Shown here piece by piece: positions 1-8,772 of a stretch of 18,190 nucleotides of DNA (position 1 is the stretch's first letter; the number at the start of each line of letters is the position of its first letter). Source of the DNA: JBBDWZ01 sp050732575 (GTDB lineage: Bacteria; Gemmatimonadota; Gemmatimonadetes; Longimicrobiales; RSA9); assembly GCA_050732575.1 (NCBI GenBank), contig JBOHRF010000079.1, forward strand, positions 1-18,190, read 5' to 3'. The notes under the pieces were generated by a model. It worked only from the letters and a program-made list of their open reading frames with translations, searched no databases and was not told the DNA's origin. The translations under genes were made by a program, and so were the position numbers.

Positions 1-957
1 ACAATCCTCTACACGGCGTTCGGTGGACTGCTCGCCGATGCCATCACCGACATGATCCAGGGTACCGTGCTCATCATCGCGGTTGTCATCGTGTTCGTGG
101 CGGTGATCATGAACACCGGTGGGCTCGATGGTGCGGCCGTGGTGCTGGTCGACTCCGCGCGCATACGTCTGGTACCGGAGGGCTCGTGGCTGATTGTTGC
201 GGAGGCGTGGGCCATTCCAATCTGCGGATCAGTCATTGCCACGGAGCTGATTGGACGGATCCTCGGCGCGCGCACCCACCACATAGCGCGCAATTCTTCG
301 ATCATGGCGGGCGGGCTCTACATCCTGATTGGCTCGATACCCGTATTTTTTGGCTTGATGGGCGCGCATCTGGCCGCGGACCTGGCCGATCCCGAGCAGC
401 TGCTGCCCGTGCTGGCGCAGAGCCTGTTGCCGGCCGCGCTTTTTACCGTGTTTGCCGGTGGTGTCATTTCGGCCATCCTTTCGACCGTGAACAGCACTCT
501 GCTCATGGCTTCCGGATTGCTCTCTCACAACCTGTTGGTACCGCTGTTTCGTCTCACCGGTGACAAGATCAAAATACGCCTGGCGCGGCTCGGCGTGCTG
601 GGCTTTGGCATCGTCGCGTATATCCTGGCCGTGCGCGCGGAAGGCGTGTTTGCTCTGGTCGAACAGGCATCGGCATTCGGCAGCGCGGGCGTACTCGTTA
701 CGGTTAGCTTTGGTTTGTTCACGCGCTGGGGCGGTCCGCGCACCGCCACCTGCACGCTGGTGACGGGTGTGGTTGTCTACTCGGTGGCCTCGTATTCAGG
801 AAATGTGTATCCATTTCTTCTCTCGCTGGCCGCGTCGTTGTTCGTGTATCTGACGGGCACCGTGTTCGGTCAGTTGGGAATCATTCGGACCACGGACTGG
901 ACACCCACCCAGTCAGCCGCTACACCCCAGACGGTATCACCGCGCACCACGCCGTGA
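1..957 (+). CDS. Sodium:solute symporter family protein, C-terminal part (5'-truncated by the window edge)
   Basis: The reading frame is open from base 1, so the gene begins upstream; 318 residues are visible, ending in TGA at 955-957. The first residues (LYTAFGGLLADAITDMIQ) match the conserved 'YT..GG...v..TD..Q' segment of the SSS family (solute:Na+ symporters such as PutP and SGLT). The segment ILSTVNSTLLMASGLLSHNL, around fragment residues 142-161, matches the family's conserved helix containing an STxxS-like sodium-site motif. About eight hydrophobic segments alternate with short charged loops, as expected for the C-terminal two thirds of an 11-14 helix inner-membrane transporter. The tail is short, polar and rich in Thr/Pro. 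The substrate (sugar, amino acid, purine or other) cannot be told. The downstream peptidase gene is 137 bases away with its own possible -10 box, so co-transcription is uncertain. Confidence 0.88.
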   Translation, partial: TILYTAFGGLLADAITDMIQGTVLIIAVVIVFVAVIMNTGGLDGAAVVLVDSARIRLVPEGSWLIVAEAWAIPICGSVIATELIGRILGARTHHIARNSSIMAGGLYILIGSIPVFFGLMGAHLAADLADPEQLLPVLAQSLLPAALFTVFAGGVISAILSTVNSTLLMASGLLSHNLLVPLFRLTGDKIKIRLARLGVLGFGIVAYILAVRAEGVFALVEQASAFGSAGVLVTVSFGLFTRWGGPRTATCTLVTGVVVYSVASYSGNVYPFLLSLAASLFVYLTGTVFGQLGIIRTTDWTPTQSAATPQTVSPRTTP

Positions 958-972
958 CTCAGATCTCCTCGG

Positions 973-986
973 CCGGCCACTGCCGG
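973..986 (+). terminator. Small hairpin after the symporter gene (weak terminator candidate)
   Basis: CCGGC and GCCGG form a perfect 5-bp stem around a CACT loop 15 bases after the symporter stop codon. No T-run follows, so intrinsic termination is not well supported. A chance hairpin in GC-rich DNA is a fair alternative. Confidence 0.25.
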
Positions 987-1030
987 GCTGCTCGCGTTCA
1001 CCGGGGCGAGCCTTGTCCGTTTCCGTCGGG

Positions 1031-1036
1031 TATGAT
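1031..1036 (+). promoter_or_regulatory. Possible -10 box (TATGAT) for the M20 peptidase gene
   Basis: TATGAT lies 58 bases before the chosen ATG and differs from the sigma-70 -10 consensus at one base. The nearest -35-like hexamer, TTGTCC at 1013-1018, leaves only a 12-base spacer, too short for a classical pair. The -35 element is therefore absent, degenerate or replaced by activator contact. This is inferred from the sequence only. Confidence 0.35.
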
Positions 1037-1094
1037 CCATTGTCGATGGTGGGATCGCATTGCCCGCCCCCAAACGTTGACTCTCGAGGACTCC

Positions 1095-2381
1095 ATGATG
1101 ATGCGGCACGCTTCCGCCACGCTGATGGTTCTGATCTCGCTCGGCCTGGTCGCGCCGCTGCCCGCGCAGATGCGCATACCAAACGACGATGCCCGCGTGC
1201 GCACCGCGTTGGAAACCATCAAGGCAGACAACGCCTGGACGCTGGAACAGCAACAGTCCATCTGTGAGATACCGGCGCCCCCTTTCAAGGAGGAGCGCCG
1301 CGCCGCCGAATACAAACGGCGGCTGGAGGCAATCGGTCTGCGCAATGTGCGTATTGACTCCATTGGCAATGTGATCGCGGAACGCGCGGGCCGTGGCTCC
1401 GGTCCATCGGTTGTCATTGCCGGTCATCTCGATACCGTTTTCCCGGAGGAAACCAATGTCGCTGTGAAGCGCGCAGGCACGCGCATGAGCGGCCCTGGCA
1501 TTGGCGATGACTGTCGAGGCCTGGCCGTAGTGCTGGCCGTGGCACGCGCTTTCGAGAAGTCCGGCGTGCAGACCAATGGCACCATCTATTTCATTGGCAA
1601 TGTCGGCGAGGAAGGTCCGGGCAACTTGCGCGGCGTCAAGCACCTGTTCGCCTCGGAACTGAAAGGCAAGATCGACTACTTCATTTCGGTCGATGGCACG
1701 GGCCTGGATGTCACCAGCCGCGCCGTCGGCAGCAACCGGTATCGGGTTACCTACAAGGGGCCGGGCGGTCACAGTTACGGCGCGTTCGGCATTCCCAATC
1801 CCATTCACGCACTGGGCCGAGCCATGTCCGGCATTGCCGATTTGCAGGTCCCGTCGAGTCCCCGTACGACCTTCAACGTGGGCATCATCGAGGGCGGCAC
1901 GTCGGTCAACTCGATTGCCTTCGAGGCGGCCATGGAAATCGACATGCGCTCCGAATCACCACAATCGCTGGGTGTAGTGGATGCGCAGGTCATGCGCATT
2001 CTTCAGGATGCGCTCACCGCGGAAAACGCACGCTGGCCGGGAGAACGCGCCACGCGCGCCAAACTAACCGTGCAGATTGACACCATTGGGATCCGACCGG
2101 CCAACAGCGCGCAAACGGAAACTTCGCCCATTGTGGCAACCGCGTTTGCCGCTGCGAATACTCTCGGCTTCCCCACCAGTGCTGGCGCATCCAGCACCGA
2201 CTCCAACTGGCCCATGAGCCTCGGCATTCCCGCCATCACCATCGATGGCGGCGGCCGCGGTGAGGGCGCGCACTCACTCACCGAATCGTACGATGATGGA
2301 CCGAATGGCTGGCTCGGTCCCCAGTGGGCGGCGCTCATTGTCGCTGCGCTGGCCGGTGTGAGCACGCGTGTTTCCACTTGA
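1095..2381 (+). CDS. Secreted M20-family zinc metallopeptidase (PepT/CPG2-like)
   Basis: The 428-residue product begins with a Sec signal peptide (hydrophobic run about residues 8-20, likely cleavage after PLPAQ at 25), so it should act in the periplasm or outside the cell. M20 metal-site motifs are in order: AGHLDT (H111, D113), GIGDDCRG (D138/D139), NVGEEGPGN (E172/E173, general base and metal ligand), SVDGTG (D200) and a C-terminal GAHS (H393). The segment KGPGGHSYGAFG (about 221-232) starts the lid/dimerisation domain. M20 enzymes hydrolyse dipeptides, tripeptides or N-acyl amino acids with a two-zinc site; the exact substrate cannot be read here. I chose the ATG at 1095 because GAGGA sits just upstream and it gives a clean signal peptide. 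The longer open frame from 954 lacks both. ATGs at 1098 and 1101 are also possible. Confidence 0.9.
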   Translation: MMMRHASATLMVLISLGLVAPLPAQMRIPNDDARVRTALETIKADNAWTLEQQQSICEIPAPPFKEERRAAEYKRRLEAIGLRNVRIDSIGNVIAERAGRGSGPSVVIAGHLDTVFPEETNVAVKRAGTRMSGPGIGDDCRGLAVVLAVARAFEKSGVQTNGTIYFIGNVGEEGPGNLRGVKHLFASELKGKIDYFISVDGTGLDVTSRAVGSNRYRVTYKGPGGHSYGAFGIPNPIHALGRAMSGIADLQVPSSPRTTFNVGIIEGGTSVNSIAFEAAMEIDMRSESPQSLGVVDAQVMRILQDALTAENARWPGERATRAKLTVQIDTIGIRPANSAQTETSPIVATAFAAANTLGFPTSAGASSTDSNWPMSLGIPAITIDGGGRGEGAHSLTESYDDGPNGWLGPQWAALIVAALAGVSTRVST

Positions 2382-2428
2382 TTCGTTTGATGTTGACTTT
2401 CCCACCGCCAAGCGAAAGCTTCCAACCA

Positions 2429-2513
2429 GCCGCCAGGGGTATCCCGTGTTGCCGCGGGGTTGAGAAAGTCCCTTGGAACCTGATCCGGCCAATACCGGCG
2501 TAGGGAGTGCGGC
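2429..2513 (+). ncRNA. TPP (thi-box) riboswitch aptamer upstream of thiC
   Basis: The conserved thi-box parts appear in order: AGGGGT (2435-2440), TGAGA (2461-2465), GGAACCTGATC (2475-2485) and GGCGTAGGGA (2497-2506). P3 is formed by ATCCCG (2441-2446) with CGGGGT (2455-2460). CCGG (2485-2488) pairs with CCGG (2495-2498) in the P4/P5 arm. The closing P1 helix can be GCCGC (2429-2433) with GCGGC (2509-2513). TPP aptamers bind thiamine pyrophosphate and turn off thiamine biosynthesis genes; the position directly before thiC fits exactly. The 5' boundary may extend a few bases. Confidence 0.95.
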
Positions 2514-2546
2514 GACGAGCAACCGCGCGGAACTTCCGCCTCCACT

Positions 2547-2581
2547 CGCCGCATCGCCTTTGCGCCGTGCGGCGTTTCTTT
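2547..2581 (+). terminator. Rho-independent terminator forming the expression platform of the TPP riboswitch
   Basis: CGCCGCA (2547-2553) pairs perfectly with TGCGGCG (2568-2574), and TTTCTTT (2575-2581) follows at once. This is a classical intrinsic terminator ending just before the thiC ribosome site (GGAGG, 2587-2591). The 3' arm heptamer TGCGGCG also occurs at 2508-2514, inside the aptamer's P1 3' strand. That copy can pair with the same 5' arm as an antiterminator, which indicates control by transcription attenuation. Confidence 0.85.
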
Positions 2582-2596
2582 GATTCGGAGGCCAAC

Positions 2597-4282
<1,686 letters not shown>

Positions 4283-4285
4283 GAC

Positions 4286-4306
4286 AGTGACGCGTGACGC
4301 GTCACT
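4286..4306. terminator. 9-bp perfect hairpin between convergent thiC and DUF4097 genes
   Basis: AGTGACGCG (4286-4294) and CGCGTCACT (4298-4306) are perfect inverted repeats around a TGA loop. The hairpin begins four bases after the thiC stop and contains the TGA stop codon of the minus-strand DUF4097 gene (4302-4304). It is symmetrical, so it can fold in transcripts from either side. No T-run is present on either strand, so it may serve as a 3'-end stabiliser or a Rho-assisted terminator rather than a classical one. Confidence 0.55.
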
Positions 4307-5150
4307 CCCGAACTTCCACCGATCCGCTCACGCTGGAGGCACGGATGCGCGCGCCGGTGCCGGTGTTGAAGCGCAGAGTGGAGCCGGCGCCGCGGCGCAG
4401 GCGAGTTGGCTGCGGGCCGAAGCTGTTGTCGATGTCACCGCTCACGGTCCAGATCTCGTAGTCGGCGGCGAAATTGGGGCCCAGGCGCAGCTCGATGGTG
4501 CCGCTGGCGCTGTCCAGCGTGAGGCTGGCACTGCGACTTGGTCGGCCTTGCAGGATTACGGTACCCGAAGTGCTGGACAGATTGCCGCGTTCCAGTCCAT
4601 CGGCGGAAATATTTACATCGCCGCTGGTGCTCGATGCATCCACGGTACCACCGGCGCGCGCCAGATCGATGCTGCCGCTCACGGTGTTGGCCCTTACCGT
4701 GGCGGCGCGGCCCACGATGATGATATCGCCACTCAATGATTCTGCTTCGATGAGGCGAGGCTCACCGTCCACGCGTGCATCCCCGGTCATTGATTCCAGG
4801 TAAACGGAACCGGACACGTCGGCCACGCTCAGGTCGCCGTTCTGCGTGCGCAGGTCCACGCGCGCGCCGCGCGGCACTCGAACCTCCAGGGTTTCATCCG
4901 ACTCGTTCAGCACGCGCAACCGCGAGCGATCCCCGCTCAGTTGTACGCCGCGCATGGATCCGCCACGTACGCGCACGGTCACTTCATCGCCATCCCAACC
5001 CGTGACTCGGATGTCGGAATTCTCGGAGCGTATGGTGACCAGGACGTCAGGTGCAGCAGCCGAGCGCAGGTCGCGCTGCTGCGCCTGTGCGGGCACCATG
5101 CCGACAGCCAGGAAAATCGGGGCAACCAGGGTTCGCATCATAGCTCTCAC
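4302..5150 (-). CDS. DUF4097-family exported beta-repeat protein
   Basis: The 282-residue product has an N-terminal signal peptide (hydrophobic run APIFLAVGMVPAQA, likely cleavage before QQRDL). It then repeats short beta units such as VSGSIDLARAGG, TSGDVNISADGL, SSTSGTVILQG and DSASGTIELRLG, the 'xSGdv.v' pattern of DUF4097, a predicted single-stranded beta-helix fold. The biochemical function of this family is not established. The gene starts with GTG at 5150, overlapping the anti-sigma stop codon by four bases (GTGA); ATG codons at 5141 and 5138 are alternative starts. It is the last gene of the sigma/anti-sigma run, a common setting for DUF4097, which suggests an envelope protein in the sigma factor's own regulon. 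It has no visible transmembrane anchor beyond the signal. Confidence 0.85.
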   Translation of the reverse strand: MRAMMRTLVAPIFLAVGMVPAQAQQRDLRSAAAPDVLVTIRSENSDIRVTGWDGDEVTVRVRGGSMRGVQLSGDRSRLRVLNESDETLEVRVPRGARVDLRTQNGDLSVADVSGSVYLESMTGDARVDGEPRLIEAESLSGDIIIVGRAATVRANTVSGSIDLARAGGTVDASSTSGDVNISADGLERGNLSSTSGTVILQGRPSRSASLTLDSASGTIELRLGPNFAADYEIWTVSGDIDNSFGPQPTRLRRGAGSTLRFNTGTGARIRASSVSGSVEVRE

Positions 5151-5782
5151 GACCGGGCCGAAAGCCGGAGCGTGCGCTCGAGTATCTGGATCTTACGCTG
5201 ATAGCTGGTAGAAATCAGGCGGCTCAGACCTGGATTGTCCGGATTGCGCTCGAGCGCGGCGCGCGCGTCTGCGATTGCGCCATCAATGATGAGCAGGTTT
5301 TCACGTACAAGGCGTGCCGTGGCCGAGTCCAGCGCAGGCGTACGACTGGCCAGCGTGGACTCCAACTCCCGGGCTATGCGGTCGTACTCCCGGTCCGCAG
5401 CGGTGAGCGCGATCTGTATGCTGCGCTCGGAGAGGGCGACCTGCGGCGCTGCTGCCGGTTTCAGCAACACGGCCGTCAGCGTAGCGGACAGAACGATCAG
5501 GACCACTGCTGCGGCCGCCAGTGGATAACGCAAGGACCAGAGCATTTGGCGGCGGTGCAGATGGAGGTCGATGGTGCGGGCACGCACGCGCGCCCACACT
5601 TCCGCGGGCGGATCAATGGCGGCCGTCAATTGTTGGGCTGCAGACAGCAGCTCGCGCAGTTGCTGCTCCGCAGTGCGGCAAGCAGCGCACGCCGCCAGGT
5701 GAGACTCCACACGTACCTGTTCGGCCGGAGGCAAATGGCCGTCTACGAAATCATCGAGCTGCTGGATAACGTGCTCGCTCAT
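5147..5782 (-). CDS. Membrane anti-sigma factor with ZAS zinc-finger motif
   Basis: The 211-residue protein opens with a putative zinc-finger anti-sigma domain. H28-x3-C32-x2-C35 (SHLAACAACR) is the HX3CX2C motif of ZAS anti-sigma factors. A single transmembrane helix follows (about 87-107, PLAAAAVVLIVLSATLTAVL), then a roughly 100-residue, largely helical periplasmic domain with no cysteines. The N-terminal domain should hold the partner ECF sigma factor at the inner membrane, with the periplasmic part as sensor. The ATG at 5782 overlaps the sigma stop codon (ATGA), indicating translational coupling and a matched dose of the pair. The signal and any site-1 protease are not visible. Confidence 0.9.
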   Translation of the reverse strand: MSEHVIQQLDDFVDGHLPPAEQVRVESHLAACAACRTAEQQLRELLSAAQQLTAAIDPPAEVWARVRARTIDLHLHRRQMLWSLRYPLAAAAVVLIVLSATLTAVLLKPAAAPQVALSERSIQIALTAADREYDRIARELESTLASRTPALDSATARLVRENLLIIDGAIADARAALERNPDNPGLSRLISTSYQRKIQILERTLRLSARS

Positions 5783-6402
5783 GCGTTCAGTAGTTTCTGC
5801 AGAAGACGGCGCGCGCGGTGCAGCTGCGCTTTCACGGTGCCAACGGCCACTTTGTTCAATCGAGCAATCTCCTCGTGCCGGTATCCTTCCACGTCGTGCA
5901 ACAGGAACACCATTCGTGCTCCGGGCGGTAGTGCGGCCACCGCTTTCTCCAGGTCCATCCGCACTTCGGTGCTCATGCTGCGGCCGCGATCGAAACGTTC
6001 CAGATCATCGGTAGTCTGGACCCTGGATTCCCTGCGTTTGCGCGCGGTCAGCTCATTGAGCACGTGATTGACGGCCAGCCGGCGCAGCCAGGTCGAGAAC
6101 TCGCTCTCGCCGCGGAACGTGCTCAGCTTGCTCCAGGCCCGCACAAAGACGTCCTGCGTGAGGTCAGCCGCCATCTCGGAATCGCCTGCCATGCGCAGGC
6201 ACAGGGCATAAATGCGTCCGGCATTCGCGTGATACAACGCCTCGAATGCATCGGGATCGCCGCGTCGTGCGCGATCCATCAACTCCATGCTTGCAGATGC
6301 GGCAGCGCGTAACTCCGGAGTTTCGCTGCGGCGGTTCTGGTCCGCCTGAAGCCTAGACAGCGCCCGGTTGGCCAGGGTTGGGATTGCTCGAACGTCCGAC
6401 AT
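5779..6402 (-). CDS. ECF-subfamily RNA polymerase sigma factor
   Basis: The 207-residue product has a sigma-70 region 2 (about 43-115), with DLTQDVFVRAW and FSTWLRRLAVN, and a region 4 (about 150-203), with VFLLHDVEGYRHEEIA and VGTVKAQLHRARR. There is no region 1.1 or 3, as expected for ECF (group IV) sigma factors. I chose the ATG at 6402, which has GAGAG about 8 bases upstream. A TTG at 6417 would add five residues and overlap the upstream stop codon, but has no clear ribosome site. The first 40 residues form a charged, Arg/Ala-rich extension before region 2. The gene is fourth from the 3' end of a minus-strand run counting itself, and overlaps its anti-sigma gene. Autoregulation is likely, but I found no convincing ECF promoter motif in the operon's upstream gap. 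Confidence 0.93.
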   Translation of the reverse strand: MSDVRAIPTLANRALSRLQADQNRRSETPELRAAASASMELMDRARRGDPDAFEALYHANAGRIYALCLRMAGDSEMAADLTQDVFVRAWSKLSTFRGESEFSTWLRRLAVNHVLNELTARKRRESRVQTTDDLERFDRGRSMSTEVRMDLEKAVAALPPGARMVFLLHDVEGYRHEEIARLNKVAVGTVKAQLHRARRLLQKLLNA

Positions 6403-6413
6403 GCCGAGTACTC

Positions 6414-7754
6414 TCAAAGCCGCGTGACCAGGCGGGCTCGTTGGCCCGTGGCCAGAAAGAAGGGCCGCGTTTGACCGCGTATCCCGCCCTGACGATAGGG
6501 TAACTCGGTCTCGGCTTCGCCGCGGGCCGCCATGTGATCAAAGAAAGACAGTTCCGACCTGCTCAAGAGCCGTCCCCGACTCAATACCACAGTGGCCATA
6601 CGGAAGGTGCGTTGCGCATTGGCTGCGGCCGGATGGCGCGCACCTTCCATGGCTATAACGTCGTCCACGCGCACAGTGTCGAGCGGACCCGGTAGCAGCG
6701 CGCCGTTAAACACCTGTGAAACCAAACGTTGGTTGCGGAACACGAAAAAGGGAGGCACCTGCTCTGGTGAGAACAGGCCCATCAGGTAGAGTTCGAGCTC
6801 ATTGAAGTCGCGCGCTCGGGCTACTGCTTGCAGCTGATAACGATCGCCGGCTGGCATGATGCGATATGGAAATGCGCTGCCTGGACCACGCGTGCCATCG
6901 GTGAGACCCATCACGCCGAACGCCAGGCTGGAAAGGGGCCAATGTGGTGAACCCGTTGCCAACATGCCCACGCGCGTGAAATTGATCCAGCGATGTCCGA
7001 TCTCGTGTATGTTGCCGGTCTCGGCCAGGTCGAACGTGTCATCGCTCGGATACTGGATGACACCCTGCAGAGCGCCCGCGCTGCCGTACTGTGAGGCCTG
7101 ATCAAACGTGGCCAGTCCAATGCCGGTGATGCCATTGCGCACACCCTGATACGTGCGATAGCGCGTAGAGCGCACCGCTTCCAGCACGGCAATGAAGTCG
7201 TAGTGGTCGGGAAAATGACGATACACCTCTCGAATTATGGAGGCGGGCACCGTCGGTCCAATGGAAGTCGAGTCCAGGCGAATGTTGATGACGTGATCGG
7301 TGGCCTGCACGCCGGGCGCAATACCGCGCACCGCAGCGTCCGGCTGTGAGCCATCCCGAACGTTGAACACAAGGTCGACGCGATTCACCTGGCCATCGAT
7401 GTCAAGCTGCGCACCCAGATGGTGCTCATCACCTGGCCGATAGTCGAAGAGCAAACTCGAGACGGGTAAGACAACCTGGTGCAGTCCGCCTGCTGCACGC
7501 AGTGTAAATCGCTCACCCGCGCTGGTGTGTACGCGCGCGCTGCCGCTGCCCTTGAGTTGTGCGGTCAGAACCACGGAGTCGGTCGAGCCCAACACGATGA
7601 CGCGCGGCTCGGTAGCATACCACGACAGCGCCGGCGCCAGGCCACTGCCGTTGGAGGTATCCTGCGGAGGAGCGCCCGGCCGCGGGCGCGGCCCTACTGC
7701 ATCGCCGCAAGCGGCCAGGAGCAGCAGAGCCAGGATTGCGTACTGCTGGCGCAC
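6414..7754 (-). CDS. Lipoprotein with HExxH metallopeptidase-like motif
   Basis: The 446-residue product starts with a lipoprotein signal (LLLLAAC, lipid-modified C16) and a Gly/Pro-rich linker, so it should be membrane-anchored and face the periplasm. A beta-rich region spans about 45-135. The C-terminal half holds NIHEIGHRW (H250-E251-H254), the HExxH zinc-binding signature of zincin peptidases. Candidates for a third ligand are H271 (GSPHW) and the acidic residues in NELELYLMGL (about 318-327). A 'LELYLMGL' segment downstream of HExxH seems familiar from other uncharacterised bacterial exported proteins, but I cannot assign a MEROPS family. It begins with GTG four bases after the stop of the upstream lipoprotein gene and ends 11 bases before the sigma factor ATG. 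The shared transcript suggests an envelope role, perhaps linked to stress signalling. Actual proteolysis is inferred only from the motif. Confidence 0.72.
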   Translation of the reverse strand: MRQQYAILALLLLAACGDAVGPRPRPGAPPQDTSNGSGLAPALSWYATEPRVIVLGSTDSVVLTAQLKGSGSARVHTSAGERFTLRAAGGLHQVVLPVSSLLFDYRPGDEHHLGAQLDIDGQVNRVDLVFNVRDGSQPDAAVRGIAPGVQATDHVINIRLDSTSIGPTVPASIIREVYRHFPDHYDFIAVLEAVRSTRYRTYQGVRNGITGIGLATFDQASQYGSAGALQGVIQYPSDDTFDLAETGNIHEIGHRWINFTRVGMLATGSPHWPLSSLAFGVMGLTDGTRGPGSAFPYRIMPAGDRYQLQAVARARDFNELELYLMGLFSPEQVPPFFVFRNQRLVSQVFNGALLPGPLDTVRVDDVIAMEGARHPAAANAQRTFRMATVVLSRGRLLSRSELSFFDHMAARGEAETELPYRQGGIRGQTRPFFLATGQRARLVTRL

Positions 7755-7758
7755 AGGC

Positions 7759-8616
7759 TTACTGCCTGAGTTGCTGCACGGATCGCCCGGTAGCTGTAAT
7801 CGGCAGGTTGGTCATGCTCATGGCGGGCAGGTCGAACGTGCCCGTGAGTTGCGAGCTTTCCGTGCGCGAGAAAATAGCCCGCCGCTCGGGATCCCAGAGC
7901 GTGACCGTGTTGGATGTGCCCCTCAGCCTCTGTACAATCTCTACGCCCTGCGTGGTGCCCGTCACTTGCAGCGTGCGGTCTGATTCCGAGCTGATGACGT
8001 TGAGCGTGCGCCCGGCAAGCACGGTATCTCTGACGTAGGTGGAGCGCACCACCGAATTGTGGCGCGTGGTCAGCCCTTCGTTGGTCTCCTCGCCCGGGAT
8101 CGAGTCCGTCCAGGTTGCGCCCGGCCGGACCAGGCGCGCCGGAAGGCGCACAAACAGCCGGCGGAATTCGTTGTCCGCACCGGCCACGGAGCGAAATGCC
8201 TGCGTCACCTCCGGTCGTGAGTCGAGCGTCACCGCTCCGCGCTGCGTGACCATGAGGATCAGTGGGCCTCTGATGTCGGTTTGGGTTGCGTTGACTACTC
8301 CACCACCCGCTGAATTGCTGAAGCTTCCCGAGAATTGCGGAAACGTGATGGTAACTTTCTGGTTGGAGCCGTTGGGCTCGAACTTCATTTCGGCCGTCCC
8401 GCGCATGCCTGTGCTCACGCGTATGGCGCCTGCAGGACCCGCCTGGATGTCCGACACCGAAGAGTCCGCAAACTCATAGGTCAGCGTGGGCGGCGCAGGC
8501 GTGGTGTAGGAAAGCGGGCGGGCGGCGGGTGTGGTCGGCTGCGCCGGCGGAGCTTCCGATCGGGTGCGTGGAGTGCAAGCCGTAACCAGCATTAGAACCG
8601 CAATCTGAAAACGCAT
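7759..8616 (-). CDS. Beta-rich lipoprotein of unknown function (DUF6263-like)
   Basis: The 285-residue product has a short signal ending in LVTAC (lipid-modified C14) and a Pro/Thr/Ala-rich linker (about 15-45). The rest is a beta-strand-dominated body with alternating hydrophobic/polar segments such as TLTYEFADSSV, GTAEMKFEP and KVTITFPQF. The layout resembles the DUF6263 lipoproteins, but I base this on overall pattern, so it is tentative. The ATG at 8616 has a strong ribosome site (GGGGGAAG) a few bases upstream; the longer open frame to 8877 runs antisense through SURF1 and is rejected. It is the first gene of the minus-strand run leading to the sigma factor, with only four bases before the next gene. 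Cysteines other than the lipobox residue are absent. Confidence 0.75.
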   Translation of the reverse strand: MRFQIAVLMLVTACTPRTRSEAPPAQPTTPAARPLSYTTPAPPTLTYEFADSSVSDIQAGPAGAIRVSTGMRGTAEMKFEPNGSNQKVTITFPQFSGSFSNSAGGGVVNATQTDIRGPLILMVTQRGAVTLDSRPEVTQAFRSVAGADNEFRRLFVRLPARLVRPGATWTDSIPGEETNEGLTTRHNSVVRSTYVRDTVLAGRTLNVISSESDRTLQVTGTTQGVEIVQRLRGTSNTVTLWDPERRAIFSRTESSQLTGTFDLPAMSMTNLPITATGRSVQQLRQ

Positions 8617-8718
8617 TTCTTCCCCCAGCGCTTTGCCTGGTTGAACTTCCCGGTTGACGTTCGCCACCATGTTTCGGCCTGGCAAGACGTAACGCCTGGA
8701 CAGGCCCTCGCGCGCCGC

Positions 8719-8736
8719 CCACGCACGTGGTATAAG
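8719..8736 (+). promoter_or_regulatory. Candidate -10 box (TATAAG) with an abutting palindrome, upstream of SURF1
   Basis: TATAAG (8731-8736) sits 36 bases before the SURF1 start in the divergent gap and is one base from the sigma-70 -10 consensus. Directly upstream, CCACG-CA-CGTGG (8719-8730) is a perfect 5-bp inverted repeat occupying the spacer. No good -35 hexamer is visible at 16-18 bases. The palindrome may be an operator or activator site; this is inferred from position and symmetry alone. Confidence 0.4.
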
Positions 8737-8772
8737 CTGATCGAGACTGCCGCGTCCAGCCTGGAGACCTGA

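Noticed and set aside
870..1808. 312-codon open frame on the minus strand
   Set aside because: It lies antisense across the M20 peptidase gene, whose motifs are clear. Its protein has no recognisable domain, and long antisense frames are common in high-GC DNA.
2507..2596. Upstream GTG start for thiC adding 30 residues
   Set aside because: The extension would translate the riboswitch expression platform and terminator. The ATG at 2597 has a strong GGAGG.
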